DNA of 18,351 nucleotides from Prevotella sp. UBA746 (GCA_002298545.1 DBKQ01000097.1:1-18351), one strand, 5' to 3'; numbered from the stretch's first letter, positions 1 to 7,815 are shown. Notes: generated from the letters alone by a model not told the origin. Made by a program: numbers and translations.

Positions 1-35
1 CTTATGAGAACAAGTTCTCAACGGAAACCCGCTAA
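1..35 (+). CDS. Possible 3' end of an upstream gene (partial)
   Basis: In frame 3 the first bases read as about ten codons (Tyr-Glu-Asn-Lys-Phe-Ser-Thr-Glu-Thr-Arg) and then a TAA at 33-35. A strong intrinsic terminator starts 10 bp later, which is where a terminator would sit after a plus-strand gene. Only a few codons are visible, so the product cannot be named and the call rests mainly on the position of the terminator. Frame 1 also stays open from here to about 120, but that reading would run through the terminator and is less likely. Confidence 0.3.
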   Translation, partial: YENKFSTETR

Positions 36-44
36 TCCATCGCT

Positions 45-63
45 AATGCCTTCGGCATTTTTT
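45..63 (+). terminator. Rho-independent terminator
   Basis: AATGCC and GGCATT form a perfect 6-bp stem around a TTC loop. The T-run overlaps the end of the stem and continues to 63. It would end transcription of whatever plus-strand gene lies to the left of the window. Confidence 0.75.
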
Positions 64-117
64 CTTGTTTCGGGCGATAAACATAAAAAACAAAGGACAA
101 CTATTTTTTCCAACCAG

Positions 118-191
118 TAAAACAGAGTATCATTAAGATATGTCTATCTTGTAAAAGATAAGGATTACAGTATTATTCATACTCTGTTTTA
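118..191. repeat. Nested inverted repeat (13-bp outer arms, 6-bp inner stem)
   Basis: The outer arms at 118-130 (TAAAACAGAGTAT) and 179-191 (ATACTCTGTTTTA) are perfect reverse complements. Inside, TATCTT (145-150) and AAGATA (155-160) form a second stem around GTAA. The whole could fold as a two-stem RNA or a DNA cruciform. No protein-coding potential is seen within it. It may be a small MITE-like repeat, an RNA element or a weak terminator; the sequence alone does not decide. Confidence 0.7.
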
Positions 192-319
192 TATGTTTTC
201 GTCTAAAAAAGAACAGTTTCCGATAATATACATTATCCTATGAATTATACAGGCTTGAATACCATTAACTGTTGTTTCCGATAGCAACAGAATTTATTCT
301 AAATGGCTACTATGGTTAT

Positions 320-407
320 CGTATATCGGTCGGTGTACGCTCGTATATCGGTCGGTATACGTGTGTATATCGGTCGTAGTACGTGCGTACGGCGGTCGGT
401 GTACGGT
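320..407. repeat. Four tandem 22-bp GC-rich dyad repeats
   Basis: Four head-to-tail 22-bp units start at 320, 342, 364 and 386. The core is CGTATA, then an 8-nt TCGGTCGG-like centre, then TATACG or TGTACG. Unit 2 is a perfect 6-bp dyad. Units 1 and 4 differ by changes that keep near-pairing, and unit 3 is the most degraded (TCGGTCGT, AGTACG). The array is far more GC-rich than its flanks. It is not a CRISPR, because there are no unique spacers between units. Possible roles are an operator array or a set of small hairpins in RNA. Confidence 0.85.
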
Positions 408-411
408 GATA

Positions 412-447
412 TTTTCTATGCAAAGCTATTTGTTAGCCTATAGAAAA
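412..447. repeat. Imperfect hairpin directly after the 22-bp array
   Basis: TTTTCTAT (412-419) pairs with ATAGAAAA (440-447), and GCTA/TAGC can pair inside around TTTGT. The bottom strand of this structure ends in a T-run, so it could act as a minus-strand terminator. No minus-strand gene feeding into it is visible in the window. Confidence 0.45.
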
Positions 448-549
448 AAGGAATTAAGCAGGGTGAAGGCAACAGAAGGCATCATTTGATACTTTTTTCG
501 TTATTTTTGTCTGTAATGTTGAATATTAACCTAAAAAGACAGAAGTAAA

Positions 550-580
550 TTTCATGGAAATATATAATGTGTTAATTTTG
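550..580 (+). promoter_or_regulatory. Promoter of the RND efflux operon
   Basis: TAATTTTG at 573-580 matches the Bacteroidetes -7 consensus TAnnTTTG. A TTTC at 550-553 lies 19 bp upstream in the -33 position, one mismatch from TTTG. The predicted transcript start is near 587, giving a leader of about 35 nt before the ATG at 622. Confidence 0.65.
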
Positions 581-621
581 CAGCGGTAAAAGAAAAGTAT
601 TAGGATATATAAATCACTGTT

Positions 622-1641
622 ATGCATAAGATTCTGATAACATCATTGTTGGTATTTGTTCTTGCAGGATGTAGCGGCAAGAAGGAAAAAACGGAAACGG
701 CTCCTGTAAAGGTGGAAGTGCAGGACGTAACATGTGGCATCTACGGAAATTCCCAGGATTATGTAGGCACAGTCGATGCCTCCGTAGAGACGATAATAAG
801 TTTTGAAACCGCCGGACGGATTACGCGCCTACCTTTCAAGGAGGGGGACCGCGTGGCGAAAGGACAGCTCCTTGGCACCATATCCCCAACGACATTGAAG
901 GATTCTCATTATGCCACACAGGTTACACTCCGACAGGCACAGGATGCTTACCGCAGAATGAAGAAGCTCTACGACGAGGGCGTTATCTCGGCAATAAAAT
1001 GGGTTGACGTGGAGACAAAGCTCCGTCAGGCTGAGGCTGCCGAGCGCATTGCCCGCGAACAACTGTCGCATACCAATATATATGCTCCTTTCAGTGGGGT
1101 GATAACGAGTCGCTCCGGCGAAATTGGCATGAATGTGTTGCCCGACCAGCCTGTATGCAAACTTGCCGATGTGTCGCGCTCCGATATTATCTTTTCCGTT
1201 CCTGAGACCGACATCTCTTCTATTCATACCGGAGAGAAGGCTGTAGTGACGGTAGGCGCAGCCGGAAATGCCGTGTTCGAGGGAGTCGTCAAGGAGAAGG
1301 GAATTAATGCAGACGAAGTGTCGCATACGTATAATGTAAGACTCTCGCTGCTGTCGGCTGATGCACGACTCTTGCCGGGTATGGTGTGCAGCGTAAGACT
1401 GAAGAGGCAGGATACGGCAGACAATATCGTGATTCTGATGAGTGCCGTGGAACTGGATACCGACAATACCCGTTTCGTATGGGTAGTGCGCAACGGAAAA
1501 GCATATCGACGCAATGTAACGATAGGCAACTTTATGGCAGGCGGAGTGGAAATAAGAAGCGGACTGTCGGCTGGCGACCGTGTTATCGTGGGCGGAATGC
1601 AGAAAGTGTGTGACGGAATGAAGGTTTCCGAATCTAAATAA
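622..1641 (+). CDS. RND efflux periplasmic adaptor (membrane fusion lipoprotein)
   Basis: This is the periplasmic adaptor that links an inner-membrane RND pump to an outer-membrane channel. Residues 1-16 form a lipoprotein signal ending in a lipobox (Leu-Ala-Gly-Cys), so Cys17 is the likely lipid anchor. A barrel-sandwich (lipoyl-like) half follows at about residues 45-90 (rich in the AGRI/GDRV/GQLLG pattern). Then comes an alpha-helical hairpin of roughly residues 95-145, the second lipoyl half (YAPFSGVITSR, about 153-163), and beta-barrel and membrane-proximal domains to the end. At 339 aa it is normal for the HlyD/AcrA family. The permease gene begins 12 bp after its stop, so the two form an operon. 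The ATG at 622 is the only start that keeps the signal peptide. The substrate cannot be told from sequence. Confidence 0.93.
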   Translation: MHKILITSLLVFVLAGCSGKKEKTETAPVKVEVQDVTCGIYGNSQDYVGTVDASVETIISFETAGRITRLPFKEGDRVAKGQLLGTISPTTLKDSHYATQVTLRQAQDAYRRMKKLYDEGVISAIKWVDVETKLRQAEAAERIAREQLSHTNIYAPFSGVITSRSGEIGMNVLPDQPVCKLADVSRSDIIFSVPETDISSIHTGEKAVVTVGAAGNAVFEGVVKEKGINADEVSHTYNVRLSLLSADARLLPGMVCSVRLKRQDTADNIVILMSAVELDTDNTRFVWVVRNGKAYRRNVTIGNFMAGGVEIRSGLSAGDRVIVGGMQKVCDGMKVSESK

Positions 1642-1653
1642 TCAGAAGAGGAT

Positions 1654-4600
1654 ATGGAAACAATAAAGAAGAAACGCAATTTCATTGAGTCGGCTCTGCT
1701 GAACCATAATATTGTGATGATGCTCGTTGGAATGCTCGTCCTTACAGGTATCATCGGACTTATAGTAATGCCAAAGCAGGAGATGCCGGTGTTTACCGTG
1801 CGCCAGGGTGCCGTCGTGGCTGTATGTCCGGGAATGAGCTCTCAAGATGTGGAACAGCGCGTGGCATGGCAGGTGGAAAACTTTGTGTTCGGTTTTAAGG
1901 AAGTGAACAAGGCGAAGACGACTTCGAAGAGTATGGACGGCATGCTTATCGTGTATGTGCAGCTCGGGGATGAGGTGGAAGACAAGGATGCCTTCTGGTC
2001 GAAACTGAAACACGGACTCTCGTCGCTGAAAATGCAACTGCCTGCCGGCGTACTTGCTGTTCAGGCGGTAGACGATATTGCCGATACGTCGGCTCTGCTG
2101 GTAACGATAAACAGTAAGCAGAAAACTTATAGGGAACTGAATACCTATCTGACGGACATAAAGAAACGGCTACGCAGGATTGACGCCATTTCAAACCTCC
2201 GCACTTATGGATTGGAGAACGAACAGGTGTCTGTTTATCTCGACCAGAACAGGTTGGCAAAATACGGAATCGGTCCGACGATAATTATGAATGCCCTCTC
2301 GGCACAGGGATTTACTACGGTCAGCGGTACCGTGGAGAACGGAAAGAATGCGGCTCCGGTATATGTTTCGGATACGTATGCCAGCGAACAGGACATCGCC
2401 CGACAGATAATTTATTCATCGCCCGACGGACAGGTGGTGAGACTTGCCGACGTGGCAAGGGTGGAGCGGGAATATCCAAGACTCGACAAGTATATAACCT
2501 ATAATGGCGTGAAGTGTGTACTCCTTTCGATAGAGATGCGCCCCGGAAATGATATCGTGGAAATGGGACGGGAAGTTAGAGCGGCACTCGACGATTATGA
2601 AAAGACACTTCCGGCTGACGTACATATTAATATAATAACAGACCAAAGCAAGGTCGTTTCGGAATCTGTGGAGAATTTCCTGCGCGAACTGCTGATATCC
2701 GTAATAGCGGTAATTCTCGTGGTCGTTATCCTCATGCCGCGAAGAGTGGCAGAGGTGTCTGCCTTGACAATACCTATAACGATATTCACTTCCGTCGGAC
2801 TCTTCTTTATCTTCGGAATGGAATTGAACACCGTAACCCTTGCGGCTCTTATCGTTACCCTCGGTATGGTGGTAGACGACTCTGTCGTTATCATCGACAA
2901 CTATATGGAGAAGCTTGGTGGCGGAATGTCGAGACGAATAGCCACGGTTGCCGCACCGCGGGAGTTCTTCATGTCGGTATTGTCGGCAACACTGTCGATT
3001 AGTCTTACGTTCTTCCCCTTCCTGATAACGATGAAGGGGGATATGGCGGATTTCGTAAAGACCTTCCCGTGGGCTATGTTTATAATACTTACCGTTTCAC
3101 TGTCGATTTCACTCCTGCTTACCCCATATCTGCAGTATAAATTCATAAAGAAAGGTCTTGCGGTGGAGCAGTCTTCTGAAAAGAAAAAGAAGAAGCCGCT
3201 GGATTATCTTCAAGACGGATACACATGGCTGTTGAAACGGTGTTTCGCCCATCCGCTTGTTACTCTTGGCGGAGCCTTTGCTGTAGTATGCCTTGGCGTG
3301 TTGCTCTTCCTCGTCGTGCCGCAGAGGATGATGCCGGTTGCCGAGAGGAACCAGTTTGCCGTTGAGATATATACTCCGGAGGGTACTCAGGCGCAGCAGA
3401 CGGCAAGGATTGCCGATTCCCTTCGCCATATCATGGCGACAGACAAGAGGGTGACGGGAATTACAAGTTTTATAGGACAGGGGTCGCCGCGCTTCCATAC
3501 TACCTATGCTCCGCAGATTGGCGGACCTAACTTTGCACAGTTTATAGTGAACACGGTGGATGATGAGGCTACTCAGAAAGTGCTCGACGATTATGCCGAC
3601 AAATATCGGGAATATTTCCCGGGGGCTTACGTGCGCTTCAAGCAGATGGACTATAATAATGCTGTTTCACCGGTAGAAATAAGAATTAGCGGAGATTCTA
3701 TAACCGACATTATGGCGGCTGCCAATAAGGTAGAGAATGTGATGCGCTCTACTACAGGACTGCAACTTGTAAGAAACGACTACGGAAATCCTCTGCCCGG
3801 TGTTTCGGTTACTCTGAAAGAGCCTGAGGCTAACCGCCTCGGAGTGAGCAAGGCGATGCTGAGCGCCAATATTGCCCTGCGCTTCGGCAGTGGTATACCG
3901 GTAACGACGTTGTGGGAAAACGACTATCCCGTAAGTGTGGTAATGAAATCAGACTATAAAGACTCCGACCGCTTTGCTGATTTGCCAAATGAATATATGC
4001 CTGTTGCTGGTGGCGCCTCCTCGGTGCCGTTACGACAAGTGGCGGATATCAAACCTTGTTATACATACGGGGCAATTGTTCACCGCAATGGGGTGCGTAC
4101 GGTTTCCGTGCTCGCAGAACCGATGACGGGATATAATGTAAACAGGATAACGCAGGAAGTGAACCGGAAGATAAGTAAGCTGGATCTTCCGCAGACAGTG
4201 AGGGTTCAAACCGGCGGAATGCTTGAACGCGACATGGAGACACAGCCTCAGGTGTTCTCGGGAGTTGCCATCGCTATACTCGTGATTTTCTTTATCCTCG
4301 TGTTCCATTTTAAGAAGATAAGTCTTGCCCTTGTCAATCTCTCGTCGATGGCTCTCTGTATCCTCGGAGCGGCAATAGGATTGCTCATAACCGGCTACGA
4401 CATGAGTCTGACGGGTATCCTCGGAGTCGTGAGCCTGATGGGTATTCTCGTGCGCAACGGAATTATAATGATTGACTATGCCGAAGAACTGCGCCTTACG
4501 AAAGGGATGAAGGTGAGGGAGGCTGCCTTCAGTGCCGGAGAGCGACGTATGCGCCCGATCTTCCTTACGTCAGCTGCTGCATCGGTCGGCGTTCTGCCGA

Positions 4601-4758
4601 TGATGCTTGAAGGTAACACTCTCTGGTCGCCTATGGCTGCCGTGATATTCTTCGGAACACTGATTTCTATGGTCTTGATAGCTACCGTTCTGCCTGTGTT
4701 CTATTGGGTCGTATTCAAGAAAATGGACGGGCATGTTATGTCTGAATTAGAGGAATAA
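1654..4758 (+). CDS. RND family efflux transporter permease subunit
   Basis: This is a proton-driven inner-membrane exporter of the AcrB/HAE superfamily. Its 1034 aa match the family's usual length. The first membrane helix covers residues 19-39. A large periplasmic loop follows, then the first block of helices (about 345-500), where the proton-relay pair Asp408-Asp409 sits in GMVVDDSVVIIDN. A second periplasmic loop spans roughly 560-860 and a second helix block about 865-1025. At the place of AcrB Lys940 this protein has Arg934 (GILVRNGIIMIDYAEE). It follows the adaptor gene by 12 bp and surely shares its promoter. No TolC-type channel gene follows, so it must use one encoded elsewhere. The drug or solvent class exported is unknown. 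No clear hairpin terminator is seen between its stop and the tRNA promoter. Confidence 0.95.
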   Translation: METIKKKRNFIESALLNHNIVMMLVGMLVLTGIIGLIVMPKQEMPVFTVRQGAVVAVCPGMSSQDVEQRVAWQVENFVFGFKEVNKAKTTSKSMDGMLIVYVQLGDEVEDKDAFWSKLKHGLSSLKMQLPAGVLAVQAVDDIADTSALLVTINSKQKTYRELNTYLTDIKKRLRRIDAISNLRTYGLENEQVSVYLDQNRLAKYGIGPTIIMNALSAQGFTTVSGTVENGKNAAPVYVSDTYASEQDIARQIIYSSPDGQVVRLADVARVEREYPRLDKYITYNGVKCVLLSIEMRPGNDIVEMGREVRAALDDYEKTLPADVHINIITDQSKVVSESVENFLRELLISVIAVILVVVILMPRRVAEVSALTIPITIFTSVGLFFIFGMELNTVTLAALIVTLGMVVDDSVVIIDNYMEKLGGGMSRRIATVAAPREFFMSVLSATLSISLTFFPFLITMKGDMADFVKTFPWAMFIILTVSLSISLLLTPYLQYKFIKKGLAVEQSSEKKKKKPLDYLQDGYTWLLKRCFAHPLVTLGGAFAVVCLGVLLFLVVPQRMMPVAERNQFAVEIYTPEGTQAQQTARIADSLRHIMATDKRVTGITSFIGQGSPRFHTTYAPQIGGPNFAQFIVNTVDDEATQKVLDDYADKYREYFPGAYVRFKQMDYNNAVSPVEIRISGDSITDIMAAANKVENVMRSTTGLQLVRNDYGNPLPGVSVTLKEPEANRLGVSKAMLSANIALRFGSGIPVTTLWENDYPVSVVMKSDYKDSDRFADLPNEYMPVAGGASSVPLRQVADIKPCYTYGAIVHRNGVRTVSVLAEPMTGYNVNRITQEVNRKISKLDLPQTVRVQTGGMLERDMETQPQVFSGVAIAILVIFFILVFHFKKISLALVNLSSMALCILGAAIGLLITGYDMSLTGILGVVSLMGILVRNGIIMIDYAEELRLTKGMKVREAAFSAGERRMRPIFLTSAAASVGVLPMMLEGNTLWSPMAAVIFFGTLISMVLIATVLPVFYWVVFKKMDGHVMSELEE

Positions 4759-4788
4759 CGAAGAAAAAAATAAAAAAGTGGAGGAAAA

Positions 4789-4820
4789 TTTGCAGAATAA
4801 GAAAATTTTGCTTACCTTTG
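4789..4820 (+). promoter_or_regulatory. Promoter of tRNA-Phe
   Basis: TTTG at 4789-4792 and TACCTTTG at 4813-4820 are separated by 20 bp, an exact fit to the Bacteroidetes -33/-7 consensus. The predicted start is near 4826, about 30 bp before the tRNA. Confidence 0.75.
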
Positions 4821-4857
4821 CACTCGCAATTGAGAAATCATGTTGCTTCTTTTTGTT

Positions 4858-4930
4858 GGTGCCATAGCTCAGTTGGTAGAGCAAAGGACTGAAAATCCTT
4901 GTGTCCCCGGTTCGATTCCTGGTGGTACCA
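4858..4930 (+). tRNA. tRNA-Phe (GAA)
   Basis: This 73-nt cloverleaf has a 7-bp acceptor stem (GGTGCCA with TGGTACC, one G-T pair), a GCTC/GAGC D-stem, and an AAGGA/TCCTT anticodon stem with loop CTGAAAA, giving anticodon GAA. The T-arm carries the TTCGATT loop. The T-stem CCCGG/CCTGG contains one C-T mismatch in the middle. The discriminator is A at 4930, followed by CTC, so CCA is not encoded. It stands alone with its own promoter and terminator. Confidence 0.97.
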
Positions 4931-4946
4931 CTCCTCCTTTCATTAG

Positions 4947-4975
4947 CCCTGTTCGTGAAAACGGCAGGGTTTTTT
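4947..4975 (+). terminator. Terminator after tRNA-Phe
   Basis: CCCTG (4947-4951) pairs with CAGGG (4965-4969), with a smaller CG/CG pairing inside, and a run of six T follows at 4970-4975. It sits 17 bp after the tRNA. Confidence 0.8.
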
Positions 4976-5032
4976 GTTTGTGAAAGGTTACTGCACCCAA
5001 ACAGACATTTGCGAAAGTTAAGCTATTTATAT

Positions 5033-5063
5033 TTTGCCGTTAAGAATAAAATGAGTAAATTTG
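5033..5063 (+). promoter_or_regulatory. Promoter of the nucleotidyltransferase gene
   Basis: TTTG at 5033-5036 and TAAATTTG at 5056-5063 are 19 bp apart, both matching the Bacteroidetes consensus. Transcription would start near 5070, about 25 nt before the ATG. The same transcript could continue into guaA, since no terminator is seen between the two genes. Confidence 0.7.
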
Positions 5064-5094
5064 CACGCATAATCATTTTATCCTATTATAAAAT

Positions 5095-5868
5095 ATGATG
5101 CAGGCTATGATTTTTGCGGCGGGGCTCGGTACCCGACTGAAACCAATTACTGACCACATGCCGAAGGCTATGGTCAGGGTAGGGGGAGAGCCGCTCATTA
5201 GGCGCGTCGTAGAAAAACTTAAAGATGCCGGTGCAGAACGTGTGGTAGTTAATGTGCACCATTTTGCTTCGCAGATAACTGACTACCTGAAGGAAAACAA
5301 TAATTTTGGTATTGATATAAGAGTTTCCGACGAGACGGAGAAACTTCTTGATACGGGCGGAGGAATTAAAAAAGCCGCTCCTCTATTCCGTTCTGATATC
5401 CCGATACTTATTCATAATGTTGATATACTGAGTAATGTTGACCTCAAGAAATTCTACTCCGAGGCTTGTAGCGAGGAAACTGCCGATAATGTAGAGGGTT
5501 GGGCGGAGACGGATGCCTTGCTCCTCGTTAGCGAGAGAAAGACTAAACGGTATTTGCTTTTCAACGACAGTATGCGTCTTGTGGGGTGGACTAATATAGA
5601 GACTGGCGAAGTGCGCAGTCCTTATCCTGATCTCGACCCGAAGCAATGTCGTATGTATGCCTTTGCCGGAATTCACGCTATCTCGCCGAGACTCTTCAAG
5701 GTGATGAATGATGATTTCCAGGATAAGTTCGGGATAATAGACCTGTATCTGCATGCCTGTCGCGACTATAACATCAGGGGATATCTGAAGCGAGATTTGC
5801 ATTTGCTTGATGTCGGTAAACTCGATACGCTTAAAGAGGCTGAAGAGTTTGTGGAGATTGTGGAGTGA
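5095..5868 (+). CDS. Sugar-1-phosphate nucleotidyltransferase (MurU/HddC-like)
   Basis: This is a cytoplasmic enzyme of the NTP_transferase family, which joins a sugar-1-phosphate to a nucleoside triphosphate to make an NDP-sugar. The N-terminal signature GLGTRLKP is at residues 10-17, with the conserved Lys24 in the MPKAM stretch. DTGGGI at 86-91 and the metal-binding Asp110 (HNVDI) follow. A second acidic site is likely in LLDVGKLD near the C-terminus. The length (257 aa) and the DTGGGI motif resemble MurU, the MurNAc-1-phosphate uridylyltransferase of peptidoglycan recycling. A heptose- or mannose-1-phosphate guanylyltransferase is also possible. The usual MurU partner, the kinase AmgK, is not next to it. 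Two ATG codons occur in tandem (5095 and 5098); either could be the start. guaA follows 108 bp downstream. Confidence 0.85.
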   Translation: MMQAMIFAAGLGTRLKPITDHMPKAMVRVGGEPLIRRVVEKLKDAGAERVVVNVHHFASQITDYLKENNNFGIDIRVSDETEKLLDTGGGIKKAAPLFRSDIPILIHNVDILSNVDLKKFYSEACSEETADNVEGWAETDALLLVSERKTKRYLLFNDSMRLVGWTNIETGEVRSPYPDLDPKQCRMYAFAGIHAISPRLFKVMNDDFQDKFGIIDLYLHACRDYNIRGYLKRDLHLLDVGKLDTLKEAEEFVEIVE

Positions 5869-5976
5869 GTAATGTTGAATGAATAATAAATCTCGACCCA
5901 TCTATATTTATCTAAGTTCTCTCAGTTCTCCCAAAAAGAATAATAAAAAAAACAATAACCCAAATTAATAATAACA

Positions 5977-7587
5977 ATGCAACAGAAGATTATAATCTTA
6001 GATTTCGGCTCACAGACCACGCAGCTAATTGGTCGTCGTGTGCGTGAGCTGGACACCTTCTGCGAGATTATGCCTTATAACAAGTTTCCTAAGGATGACG
6101 AGAATGTTATCGGTGTCATCCTCAGCGGAAGTCCTTATTCGGTACATGATAAGGAGGCTTTCAAGGTTGACCTGAGCCAGTTTATAGGCAGGATTCCTGT
6201 GCTTGGCATCTGCTATGGAGCACAGTATATTTCCTATGCCAACGGCGGAAAGGTTGAGGCTGCCGACTCGAGAGAGTATGGTCGTGCCAACTTGGAGCAT
6301 TTCGACAAGGACAATCCTTTGTTTAAAGGCTTCGTTGACAACTCGCAGGTGTGGATGAGTCATGGTGATACTATCACGGCTATTCCGGAGGGATACAAGT
6401 GTATCGCCTCTACTGCCAATGTGAAATTTGCTGCCTATGCCTCTACTAAGGAACCGGTATGGGCGGTGCAGTTCCATCCGGAAGTGTTCCATTCCCTTCA
6501 AGGCTCTCAGCTGCTGAAAAACTTTGTCGTTGACATCTGTGGCAGCAAGCAGGATTGGAGCGCTGATTCATTTGTTGATACTACCGTGAAGGAACTCAAG
6601 GCTCAGCTGGGCGACGACAAGGTGATACTCGGCCTCTCTGGTGGAGTGGACTCCAGTGTTGCTGCCGTTTTGCTGCATAAGGCAATAGGTAAGAATCTTA
6701 CGTGTATCTTCGTTGACCATGGAATGTTGCGCAAAAACGAGTTCCATGATGTGATGAAAGATTATGAAGGACTCGGACTTAACGTTATCGGTGTTGATGC
6801 TTCTGAGAAATTCTTTGCCGACCTCGCAGGTGTCTCTGATCCGGAACAGAAACGTAAGATTATCGGTAGAGACTTCGTGGAGGTGTTTAATGCTGAGGCT
6901 AAGAAACAGACTGGTGCCAAGTGGCTTGCTCAGGGCACTATCTATCCTGACCGTATCGAGAGTCTTAATATCACTGGAAAGGTGATTAAGAGTCACCATA
7001 ACGTTGGTGGTCTGCCTAAGGAGATGAACCTTCAGCTCTGCGAACCTCTGAAGTGGTTGTTTAAAGATGAGGTGCGTCGTGTCGGTCGTTCGCTCGGTAT
7101 GCCGGAACATCTCATTACACGTCATCCATTCCCGGGACCGGGACTCGCCGTTCGTATCCTTGGCGACATCACGCCGGAGAAGGTTCGTATCCTTCAGGAT
7201 GCCGATGATATTTACATCCGCGGATTGCGCGAGTATAAGGTGAAGCTTTCTGGAGAAGAGGCACGCCGTGTCCTTGCTGCCGGTGTTCCTGCTGATATGC
7301 AGAACGGTGAGATTGAGGTTTCTCTTTACGACCAGATATGGCAGGCTGGAACTGTACTTCTTTCTACTGTGCGTAGCGTTGGCGTTATGGGGGATGAGCG
7401 TACATACGAGCATCCGGTAGCACTTCGTGCAGTTACGTCTACAGATGCCATGACTGCCGACTGGGCTCATTTGCCTTACGACTTCATGGCTAAGGTTAGC
7501 AATGAGATTATCAATAAGGTGCGTGGCGTTAACCGCGTATGCTATGATATCTCGTCTAAACCACCAGCAACGATAGAGTGGGAATAG
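5977..7587 (+). CDS. guaA: GMP synthase (glutamine-hydrolysing)
   Basis: GuaA converts XMP to GMP with ATP and glutamine, the last step of de novo guanine nucleotide synthesis in the cytoplasm. The N-terminal class I glutamine amidotransferase domain (about residues 4-185) has the nucleophile Cys79 in GICYGAQ and the other triad members His167 and Glu169 in FHPE. The ATP-pyrophosphatase domain carries the P-loop SGGVDSS at 221-227. The C-terminal dimerisation domain includes the RHPFPGPGLA and RAVTSTDAMTADWA blocks and ends in IEWE. All three domains are complete at 536 aa, close to the usual 507-525. The upstream gap of 108 bp is A/T-rich and shows no strong consensus promoter, so it may be transcribed with the gene before it. 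No purine riboswitch is apparent. Confidence 0.98.
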   Translation: MQQKIIILDFGSQTTQLIGRRVRELDTFCEIMPYNKFPKDDENVIGVILSGSPYSVHDKEAFKVDLSQFIGRIPVLGICYGAQYISYANGGKVEAADSREYGRANLEHFDKDNPLFKGFVDNSQVWMSHGDTITAIPEGYKCIASTANVKFAAYASTKEPVWAVQFHPEVFHSLQGSQLLKNFVVDICGSKQDWSADSFVDTTVKELKAQLGDDKVILGLSGGVDSSVAAVLLHKAIGKNLTCIFVDHGMLRKNEFHDVMKDYEGLGLNVIGVDASEKFFADLAGVSDPEQKRKIIGRDFVEVFNAEAKKQTGAKWLAQGTIYPDRIESLNITGKVIKSHHNVGGLPKEMNLQLCEPLKWLFKDEVRRVGRSLGMPEHLITRHPFPGPGLAVRILGDITPEKVRILQDADDIYIRGLREYKVKLSGEEARRVLAAGVPADMQNGEIEVSLYDQIWQAGTVLLSTVRSVGVMGDERTYEHPVALRAVTSTDAMTADWAHLPYDFMAKVSNEIINKVRGVNRVCYDISSKPPATIEWE

Positions 7588-7624
7588 TAGAATGTGAATG
7601 TAAGAACTTAAAACTTTTTATATT

Positions 7625-7663
7625 AAAATCCTCCTCAATGGCAAGGTCCTTTGAGGGGATTTT
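7625..7663 (+). terminator. Terminator after guaA
   Basis: AAAATCC-T-CCTCAA pairs with TTGAGG-GGATTTT, leaving one bulged T, about 37 bp after the guaA stop. The 3' arm ends in TTTT. The A-rich 5' arm would allow some function in both directions. Confidence 0.75.
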
Positions 7664-7714
7664 ATTAATAGTATCAATTCGCTTTTATGGCTATAATCTT
7701 TTGTGATAAAACAA

Positions 7715-7756
7715 AAAAGATGCGTATGAAGCCTTGTGGCTAAATACGCATCTTTT
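7715..7756 (-). terminator. Terminator of the 1060-aa secreted protein gene (probably bidirectional)
   Basis: A perfect 13-bp stem (7715-7727 with 7744-7756) encloses a smaller AGCC/GGCT stem with a TTGT loop. The bottom strand ends in a run of T (7713-7718), so it suits the minus-strand gene whose stop lies about 60 bp away. The T-run at the end of the top-strand arm means it could also stop readthrough from guaA. Confidence 0.85.
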
Positions 7757-7815
7757 CTTATGTTGTAATATTCTGTCAATTCATTTGCTGATCATATAAG
7801 CAAATGGTACTGTCA

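Larger units (their letters stand above)
64..621. other. Gene-free, structure-rich region upstream of the efflux operon
   Basis: About 560 bp with no convincing gene. The sequence is A/T-rich except for a sharply GC-rich tandem array at 320-407. It holds a nested inverted repeat (118-191), the 22-bp array (320-407), a hairpin (412-447) and the efflux operon promoter (550-580). A short open frame from ATG 554 spans only about 11 codons and overlaps the promoter, so it is not called. Confidence 0.7.

Noticed and set aside
320..407. Possible short CRISPR array
   Set aside because: The 22-bp units abut directly with no unique spacers, and no cas gene is present.
4901..5098. 65-codon plus-strand open frame
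   Set aside because: It begins inside tRNA-Phe, runs through a good terminator and covers the promoter of the next gene. Nothing about its sequence suggests a protein.
5869..5976. Possible purine riboswitch or promoter before guaA
   Set aside because: The gap has no conserved junction structure. The best -7 candidate (TATATTTA) lacks the final G and has no -33 partner.
6568..7470. 300-codon minus-strand open frame opposite guaA
   Set aside because: The other strand encodes the ATP-pyrophosphatase and dimerisation domains of GMP synthase with all motifs intact. The long antisense frame is a by-product of codon bias.
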